64,000 nucleotides of DNA from Gemmatimonadota bacterium (GCA_022560615.1 JADFSR010000007.1:1-64000); one strand, 5' to 3'; positions 1 through 9,455 are shown, numbered from the stretch's first letter. Numbers and translations: made by a program. The notes: generated by a model from the letters alone, not told the origin.

Positions 1-2
1 AC

Positions 3-242
3 ATGTCACACGACACCTCGGGCGGCCTCGAGCATGTGGAGCGGCCGGTGGACGCGGTCATCACGCTGTGTGCCGAGGAAGTGTGCCCCCTCTGGCTCGA
101 GGACGCGTGGCGAGCGCATTGGGGATTGCCGGACCCCGCGGACGCGGTGGGCGCAGAGGGGGTGAAGCTCCAGGCGTTCCGCGTGGTGCGCGAGGAGCTG
201 AGGCGGCGGCTCGGCGTCGTATTCGCCCCGGGGGAAGTGTAG
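3..242 (+). CDS. Arsenate reductase / low-molecular-weight phosphatase-like protein, 5'-truncated by window edge
   Basis: Only the last ~79 residues are visible and the frame is open to the window edge, so the first Met is probably internal. The fragment V-D-A-V-I-T-L-C, then HWGLPDP and a C-terminal F-R-x-x-R-E-E-L-R-R-R-L helix match the C-terminal half of thioredoxin-type ArsC proteins of the LMW-PTP fold, which reduce arsenate through a Cys relay. The catalytic P-loop lies outside the window, so catalysis cannot be judged. It is followed 9 bp later by the PorX-type gene. Confidence 0.6.
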   Translation: MSHDTSGGLEHVERPVDAVITLCAEEVCPLWLEDAWRAHWGLPDPADAVGAEGVKLQAFRVVREELRRRLGVVFAPGEV

Positions 243-251
243 CTTCTCCCC

Positions 252-1829
252 ATGATCAGCCAGAACCCACGGCCCGGGAAACGCATCCTTTGGGTCGACG
301 ACGAGATCGACCTTCTCAAGCCGCACCTGCTCTTCCTGCAGGCGCGTGGCTACCACGTCGACGCCATCGCAAACGGGGACGACGCGCTCGAGCTACTGCG
401 TGACAACTCCTATGACCTGGTTCTGCTCGACGAGCAGATGCCCGGCCGTCGGGGGCTCGAAGTGCTGGAGATCATGAGGCGTCACAATCCCCACCAGCGC
501 GTCGTGATGGTCACGAAGTCCGAAGAGGACCACACGATGACCGAGGCGATCGGGAGGCGTGTGGACGACTACCTCGTGAAGCCGACGAGCCCGCGACAGG
601 TGCTGGCGGTGGTGACGCGCATTCTCGAAGGCTCGTCGATCCGGCAGCAGCAGGCAGCTCAGGACTTCGCGGCTCGCTTCGGCCGCCTCGCTTTGCTCCA
701 GCAGGAAGCCGAGACGCCCGAGGACTTCGTGAAGGTCTTTACCGAGTTGGTGGACTGGCACATCCGGTTGGAGCGGGCGGGCGAGACCGGGCTGCTCGAT
801 ACGGTCCGTTCGATCATGGACGACCTGAGGCGCGACTTCGGCGTGTGGGTCATCCGCAACTACGCGCGATGGATGGAGGACGCGGAGGACCGGCCGCGTC
901 TGTCGGTCGACCTGGTTCGGGAGTTTCTGGTCCCGCGGCTCGGTTCGGACCCCGTGTACTTCGTGGTGCTCGACTGCATGCGGCTCGATCAGTGGAGGGT
1001 GATCTCGCCGCTGCTCGCGCAGTATTTCGACATGGACGAGACGTACCACTATTCGATTCTGCCGACTGCGACTCCCTACGCTCGAAACGCGATCTTCAGC
1101 GGACAGTATCCGGACGAAATCGCCAAGAAGCGTCCGGAATGGTGGGACGCCTCGGATGACGAGGGCAGCTTGAACGCATTCGAGGACCAGCTACTTGTCG
1201 AGCAGCTCAAGCGGCTCACGGGGCGGGACGTACCGGTTCACTACGAGAAGATCTTCTCGGACCGGCAGGGTGATCAGGTCCGCGCTCGGGTCAATTCGGC
1301 GCTCAAGACACCGGGCATCGTCATCGCGCTCGTCTTCAACTTCGTGGACCTCATGACCCACGGTCGGTCGGAGTCCCCGATCCTCATGGAGGTCGCCCGC
1401 GACGAGGCGGCGTTGAGGGACCTGACTCGAGCGTGGTTCGAGCGTTCCACGGCGTTTACGGTGCTCAAGGAGGCCGCGCTTCAGGGCCACAACGTGATCA
1501 TGACGACTGATCATGGCTCGATTCTCTGCCAGCACCCGAGCACGGTTTTCGCGAGGCGCGATGCGACGAAGAATCTCCGCTACAAGTTCGGACAGGATCT
1601 GCGTGCCGAGGTGTCGACGACCGCGTACGCGACCAGGAACGAGAAACATCTGCGACTGCCGGCGGGCCGCCTCGGCATGACCTACCTCATCGCTCTCGAG
1701 GACTACTTCTTCGTCTATCCGACGAAGCTTCGGGAGTACCAGGCGCGCTACCGAAACTCGTTTCTCCACGGCGGCATCAGCCCGGAGGAAATGATCGTCC
1801 CGGTCGTGAGTCTCACTCCGAGGCAATGA
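252..1829 (+). CDS. porX: PorX-type response regulator with PglZ domain
   Basis: A 525-residue two-domain protein. The N-terminal receiver (about 10-125) has acidic W-V-D-D-E (D16, D17), phospho-acceptor D60 in LLDEQMPG, T88 and K110. The C-terminal PglZ domain (alkaline phosphatase superfamily, about 215-520) shows VVLDCMRLDQW (D241, D246), P-T-A-T-P-Y-A-R-N around T272 and TTDHGS, the expected metal-binding and nucleophile segments. This order is that of PorX, which in Bacteroidota regulates type IX secretion and whose PglZ domain cleaves oligonucleotides. No sensor kinase or T9SS gene is adjacent. Its TGA overlaps the ABC-exporter ATG (ATGA), so the two are probably co-translated. Confidence 0.85.
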   Translation: MISQNPRPGKRILWVDDEIDLLKPHLLFLQARGYHVDAIANGDDALELLRDNSYDLVLLDEQMPGRRGLEVLEIMRRHNPHQRVVMVTKSEEDHTMTEAIGRRVDDYLVKPTSPRQVLAVVTRILEGSSIRQQQAAQDFAARFGRLALLQQEAETPEDFVKVFTELVDWHIRLERAGETGLLDTVRSIMDDLRRDFGVWVIRNYARWMEDAEDRPRLSVDLVREFLVPRLGSDPVYFVVLDCMRLDQWRVISPLLAQYFDMDETYHYSILPTATPYARNAIFSGQYPDEIAKKRPEWWDASDDEGSLNAFEDQLLVEQLKRLTGRDVPVHYEKIFSDRQGDQVRARVNSALKTPGIVIALVFNFVDLMTHGRSESPILMEVARDEAALRDLTRAWFERSTAFTVLKEAALQGHNVIMTTDHGSILCQHPSTVFARRDATKNLRYKFGQDLRAEVSTTAYATRNEKHLRLPAGRLGMTYLIALEDYFFVYPTKLREYQARYRNSFLHGGISPEEMIVPVVSLTPRQ

Positions 1830-3682
1830 ACGCCGAAGCGCGCGCGTCGCTTGCGGCTTCCCCGTACCGTCGCGTTCTCTCGTATCTGAGACCGCACTCG
1901 GGCGTCCTATTCATGGCGATCGTCGCGACCGCCGTCTTCGCGGTACTCGACGCATCGGTCTACGTCCTGCTCATCCCCTTCATCGAAGCGCTCTTCGTGA
2001 GCGGAGGCGGTCCGCGCTCCGCGAGCGAGTCGGCAATGGAGAGGTTGCTCGACGGCACCGTCTACCGGTGGGTCGACCTCTCGGGAGATCCGCTCGCGGC
2101 GATCGGACGCATCATCATTCTGATCCTGCTCGTCTTCGCGGTGAAGAACTTCTTCCACTTCACGCGCACCTATCTGGTCGCGCGCGCGGAGCAGGGGGTC
2201 AACCGAGATCTGCGCAACGAGGTGTACGACCATCTCGTCGAGCTCGACCTGACCTTCTTCAGTCGCGTGCGCATGGGTCAGATCGTGAGCCGCCTCACGA
2301 CCGAGGTCGAGCAGATGCGAACGCTCGTGACCGCCGAATTTTCCAAGCTCCTATCGGCGGTCTTCGAGTTTGCGGTGGCGGTCGTCTTGATGGTCTTGAT
2401 CTCGTGGCGACTTACGCTCGCGGCGTTCGTCGTGATTCCCGGGGCGATGATCATCTGGGGTCCGTTGGTGAACGTGCTGAGGCGGCGGGATCGGCGCGTA
2501 TTGCATCTGGGCGGGGAGATCGCCGCGCATGTGCAGGAGACGCTCACCGGCATTCGGCTCGTGAAGTCTTCGTCCGCCGAGCAGCGCGAGAAGGAGCGCT
2601 TCCGGGGTCTGACCGGGGACTACTTCAGGCACTTTCTGCGAGCCGAATTCGCGCGTGCGCTCGCCGCGCCGATGACAGAAATGCTGGCCGCGTCCGGCAC
2701 GGTGATCCTGCTCTGGTTCGGTGCTCGGCTCGTCGTGGCGGGGGAGCTCACGGGGGCGATGTTCGTCGGATTTCTCGGACTTTCGATGAAACTGTATTCG
2801 CCCGTGAAGAACGTGGCCAAGTTCCCGGCGACCGCCCAGCCGGGTCTCGTGGCGGCGGAGCGGGTGTTCGAGTTCCTCGACGCACCGGTCGAGATCAAGG
2901 ACGCGCCCGGTGCCCAGAGGCTGGAAACGTTCGAATCCGTGATCGCGTTCGAGGACGTTTCGTTCTCCTACCGTGAAGGTGAGCCCGTTCTCCGCGATGT
3001 GTCCTTGAGCGTCGAGCGCGGCGATGTAGTCGCGCTCGTCGGACCCAGTGGAGCCGGCAAGACGACGCTCGTCGACTTGCTCGGCCGCTTCTTCGAGGTC
3101 GGCTCGGGTCGTATCACGATCGACGGGGTCGACGTCCGCGACGTGCGCTTGGCGGACCTGCGAGCGCTCATGGGCGTGGTGTCCCAGGAAACGGTTCTCT
3201 TCCACGACTCCGTGCGGGCGAACATCGCCTACGGGCGCCCGGAGGCGTCACAAGCGGAAATCGAGGCCGCGGCGATCGCGGCCCACGCGCACGAGTTCAT
3301 CGCCGAGATGCCGGACGCATACGATACCCTCGTGGGCGAACGCGGCGTGGAGGTCTCGGGCGGCCAGCGACAGCGCATAGCGATCGCCCGGGCCCTGCTG
3401 CGCGACCCACCGATCCTCGTCTTCGACGAGGCGACCAGCTCGTTGGATACCGAGTCGGAACGCCTCATTCAGGACGCGATCGAGCGGCTCATGGAAGGCC
3501 GCACGGTTTTCGTGATCGCGCACAGGCTCTCGACGGTGCAGCGCGCGGACCAGATTCTGGTGATGGACGGCGGACGCATTGTCGAGCGGGGAGACCACGC
3601 GACTCTCCTCGCCCGGGCCGGGCTGTACCGCCGCCTGTACGACCTCCAGTTCGACGCGGGGGCCCTGGCCGGCAGCACGTGA
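1826..3682 (+). CDS. MsbA-like lipid A / lipid ABC exporter (fused TMD-NBD)
   Basis: A 618-residue half-size ABC exporter: a six-helix transmembrane domain (about 15-310), then a nucleotide-binding domain with Walker A GPSGAGKTT (near 409), signature VSGGQRQR (near 510), Walker B ILVFDEATS (near 530) and H-loop IAHRLST (near 564). The family flips lipids, oligosaccharides or peptides across the inner membrane as a homodimer. The next gene is a lipid A-type acyltransferase and LPS-type genes lie nearby, so an MsbA role in exporting lipid A or a glycolipid is the best inference. It overlaps both neighbours by 4 bp. Confidence 0.85.
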   Translation: MNAEARASLAASPYRRVLSYLRPHSGVLFMAIVATAVFAVLDASVYVLLIPFIEALFVSGGGPRSASESAMERLLDGTVYRWVDLSGDPLAAIGRIIILILLVFAVKNFFHFTRTYLVARAEQGVNRDLRNEVYDHLVELDLTFFSRVRMGQIVSRLTTEVEQMRTLVTAEFSKLLSAVFEFAVAVVLMVLISWRLTLAAFVVIPGAMIIWGPLVNVLRRRDRRVLHLGGEIAAHVQETLTGIRLVKSSSAEQREKERFRGLTGDYFRHFLRAEFARALAAPMTEMLAASGTVILLWFGARLVVAGELTGAMFVGFLGLSMKLYSPVKNVAKFPATAQPGLVAAERVFEFLDAPVEIKDAPGAQRLETFESVIAFEDVSFSYREGEPVLRDVSLSVERGDVVALVGPSGAGKTTLVDLLGRFFEVGSGRITIDGVDVRDVRLADLRALMGVVSQETVLFHDSVRANIAYGRPEASQAEIEAAAIAAHAHEFIAEMPDAYDTLVGERGVEVSGGQRQRIAIARALLRDPPILVFDEATSSLDTESERLIQDAIERLMEGRTVFVIAHRLSTVQRADQILVMDGGRIVERGDHATLLARAGLYRRLYDLQFDAGALAGST

Positions 3683-4602
3683 CCGCGAAACCCGTCCGGC
3701 ATCGCTTGGAGTACGGAGCCTTCAGTTTGGTCACCGCGCTCTTCTTCGTGATGCCCGAAAGGGGTGCCGTTGCGCTTGCGACCTTCTTGGGATGGCTGGC
3801 GGGCAGCGTGCTGCGGATTCGGCGAACGGTGGTCGACGAGCACCTCGTGCTTGCGTTCCCCGATCGACCTCGCGGCTGGAGGAATCGCGTGGCGCGCGCC
3901 AGCTACGTGCATCTCGCGCGCGAGTGGATGGCCACGTTCCGGCTCACGCGACTGGATCGGGACAAGATTCTCTCTCGCACGAACATGGTCGGCTTCGACG
4001 CGTTCAAGGCGGCGGTCGAGGAGGGGAAGGGCGTGGTGCTCATGACCGGACACCTCGGGAACTGGGAGTTCTGTGCGGCGGGCTTCACCGCGAGGGGTAT
4101 TCCCCTGGACGCGGTCGCGAAGAGCATGGCCAATTCGGAGTTCGGCGCCGCGTTGATCGAGGCGCGCGAGCGGATCGGGATGGGCGTCATCGACGTGGAC
4201 GAGGCGCCGCGAGGGGTGCTGCGAAGTCTGCGCGCGGGGCGCGTCGTGGCGATGCTGGCCGATCAGAACGCCCATCGCGGCGGGATTTTCGTGCCGTTCT
4301 TCGGGAAGCTCGCGTCGACGGCGCGGGGTCCGGCTGTCTTCGCGCTCCGCACCGGTGCTCCTATGTTTCTGGGCATCCCGCTTCGCGATCCGGGTTGGAA
4401 GCAGGAGTACACGGTCGAGCTGCGCCGCATCGACTTCCAGCCGTCCGGCAGCCTCGATGCGGACGTGCAGGCGCTGACCGCGGTACACACGGCGGCGCTG
4501 GAGCAGGCCATAGGGGAGGCTCCGGAGCAGTACTTTTGGCAGCACAAGCGCTGGAAAAAGCGCCCTGAGGGGGAGCCGCTGAAGGAGGGGGAGCCGCTGT
4601 AG
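3679..4602 (+). CDS. Lipid A biosynthesis acyltransferase (LpxL/HtrB family)
   Basis: 307 residues from a GTG that overlaps the exporter stop (GTGA). An N-terminal hydrophobic segment (about 12-40) would anchor it in the inner membrane. The acyltransferase HxxxxE-type motif is seen as G-H-L-G-N-W-E-F near residue 124, followed by a D-Q-N segment typical of LpxL/LpxM-like enzymes. The family adds secondary acyl chains to lipid A or acylates glycolipids. Overlap with the MsbA-like gene supports coordinated lipid A maturation and export. The C-terminus ends in a short charged repeat (PEGEPLKEGEPL). The exact acceptor cannot be read from sequence. Confidence 0.85.
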   Translation: MTAKPVRHRLEYGAFSLVTALFFVMPERGAVALATFLGWLAGSVLRIRRTVVDEHLVLAFPDRPRGWRNRVARASYVHLAREWMATFRLTRLDRDKILSRTNMVGFDAFKAAVEEGKGVVLMTGHLGNWEFCAAGFTARGIPLDAVAKSMANSEFGAALIEARERIGMGVIDVDEAPRGVLRSLRAGRVVAMLADQNAHRGGIFVPFFGKLASTARGPAVFALRTGAPMFLGIPLRDPGWKQEYTVELRRIDFQPSGSLDADVQALTAVHTAALEQAIGEAPEQYFWQHKRWKKRPEGEPLKEGEPL

Positions 4603-4699
4603 GAGCGATGGAACTTCGGAACGCAGGAACCGCGCTTGTGCCTCCCGGTATAAGCCGTCGATCGGTGACTCGGGACTCCGTGCACCGGCGACGGCTAGG

Positions 4700-5482
4700 T
4701 TGATCCCTCACGGCGATGACGGCCCCGTGATCTACGTCTGCATCCCAGCGCACAACGAAGCCTCGACCATCGGCGTCCTTCTGTGGAAGGTGCGTCGCGT
4801 TCTCGGCGAGTTCGATCGGGACTACCGGATCGTCGTGCACGACGATGCGTCCACGGACGATACCCAGGCGGTGCTCGAACGCTACAGGCGGGCGGTACCG
4901 CTCACGGTCCTCAAGTCCGACGAGCAGATCGGCTACAGCGCCTCGGTGGAGAAGCTGCTCCGTCACGTCGTGAAGGAGGCGCCCTACCCAAAACGTGATT
5001 GCGCTGTCGTGCTGCAGGGGGACTTCACGGAAGATCCCGAGGACGTCGTGGGGCTCGTAAGGGTGCTCGAGGGCGGGGCCGACATCGTCGCGGGAGCGAT
5101 CGAGGAGGGTGATCGCCCTCTGCCGCGCGCGGTCCGCCTGGTTCGCGCGCTTGCGCGCGCGCTTCTGCGTGGCGTGGTCGCGCGGGCGCCCGTGTCGGAC
5201 CCCCTGAGCGGCTTGCGCGCCTACCGGGTGATCGTGCTCAAGAAGGCGCTGCGCGATCGCCCGGTGGAGGAGCCGCTCTTGGAGTCGGAGGGGTGGGCCT
5301 CGAACGTCGAGCTGCTCGGCAGGCTCGCGCCCCACGCACGCCGCATCGCCGAGTCGCCGCTCGGACTCCGCTATGACCTACGGCTACGCGAGTCGCGCTT
5401 CAGGCCTTGGAAGACCTTCATGGATCTGGCCCGCCTGCGCGGGGCGACTCTGTGGTCTTCGCTCGGCACGGAAACGGTATGA
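4700..5482 (+). CDS. Family 2 glycosyltransferase
   Basis: 260 residues with a GT-A fold start: VCIPAHNEAST, then VVHDDASTDDT (DxD-like nucleotide-sugar site) and a VVLQGDFTEDPED segment. GT2 enzymes transfer sugars or polyprenyl-phosphate sugars in envelope glycan synthesis. The start is uncertain: TTG at 4700 gives this length, but GTG at 4727 gives (M)IYVCIPAHNEAS, the more usual GT2 N-terminus. Neither has a clear Shine-Dalgarno. The 97-bp gap upstream shows no obvious signal. The stop overlaps the next ATG (ATGA). Confidence 0.8.
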   Translation: MIPHGDDGPVIYVCIPAHNEASTIGVLLWKVRRVLGEFDRDYRIVVHDDASTDDTQAVLERYRRAVPLTVLKSDEQIGYSASVEKLLRHVVKEAPYPKRDCAVVLQGDFTEDPEDVVGLVRVLEGGADIVAGAIEEGDRPLPRAVRLVRALARALLRGVVARAPVSDPLSGLRAYRVIVLKKALRDRPVEEPLLESEGWASNVELLGRLAPHARRIAESPLGLRYDLRLRESRFRPWKTFMDLARLRGATLWSSLGTETV

Positions 5483-6408
5483 GTGCCGTCGTGCTGCGCG
5501 GCAGGTGGGCTGTGCTCGGCGGCCTCGCGCTGTCCGCGCTCGTTCTTCCGCCGTCGTTGCTCTCACAAGACAACGAGGATGCGCGGGACCCCGTGGCGAC
5601 TCTCGACAGCCTCGCCGCCCTATACCCGACGAACGAGCTCGCGGCCGCGGTTCCGTTCGGGCCCGGGGAGCAGATGCGCTACCGGGTCGAGATCGGTTGG
5701 TTCGACGTTGGCGAAGGCCACATGACGGTCGAGGCGCTCGACAGCGTGCGCGGCAACAGCACCTACCGCGCGACGATGGAGATCGACGCCGGCATACTGG
5801 GCCTCAGAGTGCACGATATCTACACGACGTTCTTCGACGTGAGCACGCTGCAGAGCTGGCGGTTCCTGCGCGAGATGAACCAGGTGACGTACCACGCAAC
5901 CCGTCACTACGAGTTCTATCCCGAAGAGGGCATTTGGGAGAACGAGGACAAGGAAGAGGGGCACAAGGACAGGTTCGGTCCGCTCGGGTCGTCCCTCCCG
6001 CTCGACGACATCTCCCTTATCTACTTCCTGCGCCAGATGCCGCTCGAGGTAGGAAAGACCTACACGCTGTCGCGCTACTTCAAGAAGGACGGTAACCCGC
6101 TCGTGATCAAGGTCCTGCGCAAGGAACGGAAAAAAGTCGACGCTGGCGAGTTCGACTGCATCGTCGTGCAGCCGATCATCCAGACGAGCGGCATGTTCTC
6201 CGAGGGTGGCGAAGCAGAGATCTGGCTCAGCGACGACGACCGTCGGCTGATGGTCTACATGAAGAGCAATATCCAGGGTTTCCCGGGCGCGCTGGAGCTG
6301 TACCTGAAGGAGTATCGGCCGGGCGTGCCCCTGCACCCCGACTCGAGGGTGGAGGCTGCGGAGGCTAGGGAAGCCCGCGCCGAGGCAGACGCAGCCGTCG
6401 GTCGGTGA
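5479..6408 (+). CDS. DUF3108 domain periplasmic protein
   Basis: 309 residues. The ATG at 5479 overlaps the GT2 stop and begins a good signal peptide (R-G-R-W followed by a Leu/Ala-rich stretch, ending near LLSQD). The remainder is rich in beta strands: F-G-P-G-E-Q-M-R-Y-R-V-E-I-G-W and a V-G-E-G-H-M-T-V-E start the DUF3108 fold, and D-A-G-E-F-D-C-I-V-V-Q-P is a typical later strand. DUF3108 proteins are exported proteins of unknown function often beside LPS or envelope genes, as here. The C-terminal ~25 residues are an Ala/Glu/Arg-rich low-complexity tail. Confidence 0.75.
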   Translation: MSAVVLRGRWAVLGGLALSALVLPPSLLSQDNEDARDPVATLDSLAALYPTNELAAAVPFGPGEQMRYRVEIGWFDVGEGHMTVEALDSVRGNSTYRATMEIDAGILGLRVHDIYTTFFDVSTLQSWRFLREMNQVTYHATRHYEFYPEEGIWENEDKEEGHKDRFGPLGSSLPLDDISLIYFLRQMPLEVGKTYTLSRYFKKDGNPLVIKVLRKERKKVDAGEFDCIVVQPIIQTSGMFSEGGEAEIWLSDDDRRLMVYMKSNIQGFPGALELYLKEYRPGVPLHPDSRVEAAEAREARAEADAAVGR

Positions 6409-6472
6409 CGGGCGGGCTAGCTCGAGACTCGCTCTTTCTCCGCGGTAGCTCGTCGACGCCAATGGCGATCCG

Positions 6473-7015
6473 ATGGGGATGAGACGGGTCCGGACCAAGA
6501 TGGTCTGGCTGCTCGTCCTCCCGTTTCTCTGGTTTGCGCAGCCCACGCGCGGACTGCTCATTCTCGGCGCTGCGCTCGCCGCCGGTGGCTTGTTCATCCG
6601 CGGCTGGGCCGCGGGAACCATCCGCAAAGACGAGGACCTCACGACCTCGGGCCCGTACGCGTACATGCGGAATCCGCTGTACGTCGGCAGCTTTCTCATC
6701 GGGCTCGGCGTCACGCTCGCGGGTGGGCACTGGATCTGGCCCGCGCTCTTCTTCGCTTTCTATGTCGGCGTGTACGGGCGCACGATGTCCCAAGAGACCG
6801 AACTGCTCACCCAACTCTTCGGTGATCGCTTCTTATCCTACGCGCAGAACGTGCCGGCGCTGCTACCTAGGCTGACGCCGTATCGACCGGAACAGTCCGA
6901 CGTGGCCGGCGGCTTCCGCCTGGCCCAGTACAAGCGCAACAATGAGTGGGAAGCGCTGCTCGGGGCGGGCGCCGCGTTCGCGTTTCTCGCTACGAAGCGG
7001 ATGTGGCTCGGCTGA
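6473..7015 (+). CDS. Isoprenylcysteine carboxyl methyltransferase / PEMT-family membrane protein
   Basis: 180 residues with four or five hydrophobic segments. It has the ICMT/PEMT hallmark G-P-Y-A-Y-M-R-N-P-L-Y-V-G in the middle and a second acidic motif Q-E-T-E-L-L near the C-terminal cytosolic region. These enzymes are SAM-dependent membrane methyltransferases acting on lipids or prenylated thiols; the bacterial substrate is mostly unknown. It is the last + gene of the envelope cluster and converges on the frameshifted gene at 7022-7570. Two other family members lie in the window (45285 and 61832). Confidence 0.75.
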   Translation: MGMRRVRTKMVWLLVLPFLWFAQPTRGLLILGAALAAGGLFIRGWAAGTIRKDEDLTTSGPYAYMRNPLYVGSFLIGLGVTLAGGHWIWPALFFAFYVGVYGRTMSQETELLTQLFGDRFLSYAQNVPALLPRLTPYRPEQSDVAGGFRLAQYKRNNEWEALLGAGAAFAFLATKRMWLG

Positions 7016-7021
7016 GTAGCT

Positions 7022-7570
7022 CTACGCTCTGCACCGACCCACCCCTCGGTGTGCCACGCTCCCGGACCGTCCAGCGTCGGCAACGTGTCCAACTTCGGAT
7101 GCGGCCACGGCGTCACGTACCAGTACCAGCTCTCGTAGCCACCGCCCATCGGCGCCATCCCGATGCCGATGGTTTTCGACGCATGTGAGTCCTCTCCCCG
7201 TTCGACCGTGACGAGCGTCGCGATATCGAAGTGGTGGGGCCAGCAGCCACTCATGTCCCTCCTCTCGCGTCTTCCCGGCGAGCGGAAGCGAGCCGAGCGG
7301 CTCGTCGGTTTGGTCGAGCAACAGGAGGGTCAGGTCCGCAGGCCGTAGCCCCACGCGGAAGGGGTATGCACCCGCGAACGGCTCTCCCATGAACTCTCGT
7401 CGAGACGCGTCCCACGTCATGGCACGGTGGCTGTCGTCCTCGCGGGGTTCCGCGAAGCTCTGGCCGGCCGCGGCGATGAACTGGGCAGCCCAGTGGAGCT
7501 CGAGCGTCGCGTTCGTGAGATCGGCTGGTGCGACCGCCCCGAGGCGGGTCCAGGCGTCGGATGCCGACAT
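7022..7570 (-). pseudogene. Frameshifted conserved hypothetical protein
   Basis: The minus strand encodes a plausible protein starting MSASDAWTRLGAVAP at 7570, but the reading continues sensibly only after a frame change near 7252-7262. There the first frame (P-L-A-G-K-T-R-E-E-G) passes into W-P-H-H-F-D-I-A-T-L, then E-S-W-Y-W-Y-V-T-P-W and G-A-W-H-T-E-G-W-V-G-A. From memory this resembles small actinobacterial-type proteins with WPHHFD and LYVGPW motifs (possibly DUF5996-like), but I am not sure of the family. The exact C-terminus is unclear because the second frame runs into the convergent gene. Either a decayed gene or a single-base assembly error. Confidence 0.55.
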
Positions 7571-7603
7571 TCGAGGTCCTCCAAAGGGGCTACACGAGAG
7601 CTA

Positions 7604-8656
7604 CTACACGCGTACGTATCGCTCCATCGCGAGCGACACTTTCTCCAACACGGCATCCACAGTGATGCGTTGCATGCCCTCGCGATACGTCGACGTGACG
7701 GGGTATTGCTCACCAGGGTACTCGGCGTACCCGTCCACGATGAGATCCTCGAAGGCGCGATACGGTCCCAGCCGCTTCGGGTTCGTGTAGCCGTACAGCC
7801 CCACGACTGGCGTTTCGAGTGCGCGACTTATGTGCAGCGGGCCGGTATCTGGGCTGATGAGCAGCGCGCTCCCCTCGAGGATCCACACGAGCTTTCTGAC
7901 ATCGTCACCGAGTGCGTCGACGACGCTCGCACCGGTCGATGCGATCACCTCGTCGGCGATGCGCCGCTCGACGGGTGAGGGCCCGCCGATGATGACCGGC
8001 CGCAGACCGTGCTCGCTCTCGATCTGCTCCAGCACGCGAGCATAACCCTCGGCGTTCCAGTTCTTCTCGAGCTTGCTCGTGCCCAGCACCACCGCGCAGG
8101 CCGGCCGGTCGAGCTCGGTGAAAAAAGCGGTCTGCGCCGCGCGCTCCTCCTCGGAAAGACGAATGTCCCACGCCAACGGCTCGGGGTCGACGCCCAGGTA
8201 CTCCAGGAACTCCAAGTACTGATCCTGGACGTGACGTTGACCTCTGGCGGGAATGCGCCGGTTCGTGAAGAGCCACTGCGCGTCCCGCGCGCGGGCGCGG
8301 TCGAAGCCGAGCTTCACGTCCGCGCTGGTCATTGCCGTGATCACGCCTGCCTTGAAGTAGACCTGCAAGCCGATGAGCAGATCGAAGTGGCGCCCGGCCA
8401 TGGCGCGCCGCACGTCCAGGAATGCCTTCAACCCCCCGAGCCCGCGCCGGCGATGGAAGATCACGAAGTCATCGATCGCCGGATGGCCGTCGACGAGCTG
8501 GTGCGGAACAGGCTGGATCACCCACGTGATGCGGCACTCGGGCCACGCTCGCTTGAGGGCGTTCGCTACCGGCAGCACGTGTACCGCGTCGCCGAGCGCA
8601 GAGAGCATCACCATGCACACCTCGCGAGGCGGCGGTCCCGACCAGGCAGAAGTCAT
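7604..8656 (-). CDS. Family 9 glycosyltransferase (heptosyltransferase-like)
   Basis: 350 residues from the ATG at 8656; longer versions would run into the gene upstream. It shows the GT9 N-terminus V-C-M-V-M-L-S-A-L-G-D-A-V-H-V-L-P and the C-terminal donor-site region L-L-I-S-P-D-T-G-P-L-H-I-S, with V-G-L-Y-G-Y-T-N-P after it. GT9 enzymes add heptose or related sugars from ADP or UDP donors to the LPS core in the cytoplasm. The gene before it on the same strand is Kdo-kinase-like, which supports an LPS core role. Confidence 0.88.
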   Translation of the reverse strand: MTSAWSGPPPREVCMVMLSALGDAVHVLPVANALKRAWPECRITWVIQPVPHQLVDGHPAIDDFVIFHRRRGLGGLKAFLDVRRAMAGRHFDLLIGLQVYFKAGVITAMTSADVKLGFDRARARDAQWLFTNRRIPARGQRHVQDQYLEFLEYLGVDPEPLAWDIRLSEEERAAQTAFFTELDRPACAVVLGTSKLEKNWNAEGYARVLEQIESEHGLRPVIIGGPSPVERRIADEVIASTGASVVDALGDDVRKLVWILEGSALLISPDTGPLHISRALETPVVGLYGYTNPKRLGPYRAFEDLIVDGYAEYPGEQYPVTSTYREGMQRITVDAVLEKVSLAMERYVRV

Positions 8657-8675
8657 TAGTGCCCCGTCCCGGACA

Positions 8676-9455
8676 CTAGCTCTCCCCGAAGCCGTCACGA
8701 AGCGCTCGCCAACACCCGTCCGATAGCTCGACGGCGTGCCGATCAGCGAGCCTTCGCAGGGAGCGCTCGAGCCGCCCACGCATGAAGTGGTGGGGGCCGG
8801 GAGCCGCCTGTGGCAGGATGTTGCAGCGATCCAGGTCGATCACGTGCGCCTCAATCTCTCCGAGGTGAATGCGAAGGAGGATGTTGCCGGCGTTGACGTC
8901 CGGATGCAGGACACGCGCGTCCTCCAGCTTGCGGACGACCTTCCCCGCGACGTGGAGGGCCTTCTCGACATCGACCTGGCTATCGCTGTTCCCGAAGAGG
9001 AGGTCTGCGAGACTTTCCGCGTCCGGGATGAGTTCGGTCGCGAGGTCGGCTCGATAGAACATGCCGGCGGAGTACGTGGCCCCGGCCACGACCGCCGGGG
9101 TCGGAACTCCCCGTTTCCGGGCTTCCACGCTCGCTTTCAGCTCGCGGACCGGACGGCTGTCCCCCCCCGCGGCTAGATATCGGTCGTCCAGGTACCGTGC
9201 CACCGCGCCGCCCCTACGGTAGTGACGCACCGCCCAGTGGTCCCGGCGGTCGGGGCCGAGCGTGGGGGCCGGAACCGCGTGGACCGTGCCGCGGCCGGTG
9301 AAGGACACTACGTGGTCATGTCCGGCTGCCCACCCGTGCAGAGTGTTCCCCCCTGCGAGGGTCGCGGCGAGCCAGTCCGCGCCGGCGGACCACACGAAGC
9401 CCTCCGAGTCGATGTCGGAGCGCACCTCGTATCCCTCCGCGCCACGGAGGATCAC
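8676..9455 (-). CDS. Kdo kinase / lipopolysaccharide kinase-like protein
   Basis: 259 residues from a GTG whose GTGA overlaps the stop of the preceding gene. The C-terminal half has a protein-kinase-like catalytic loop L-H-P-D-V-N-A-G-N-I-L-L (D and N positions intact) and a metal-binding segment H-V-I-D-L-D-R-C-N, as in KdkA/WaaP-type kinases that phosphorylate Kdo or heptose of the LPS core. An invariant-Lys region is less clear (W-A-V-R-H-Y-R-R-G-G at about 74-83). Neighbouring GT9 supports the assignment. Confidence 0.75.
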   Translation of the reverse strand: MILRGAEGYEVRSDIDSEGFVWSAGADWLAATLAGGNTLHGWAAGHDHVVSFTGRGTVHAVPAPTLGPDRRDHWAVRHYRRGGAVARYLDDRYLAAGGDSRPVRELKASVEARKRGVPTPAVVAGATYSAGMFYRADLATELIPDAESLADLLFGNSDSQVDVEKALHVAGKVVRKLEDARVLHPDVNAGNILLRIHLGEIEAHVIDLDRCNILPQAAPGPHHFMRGRLERSLRRLADRHAVELSDGCWRALRDGFGES

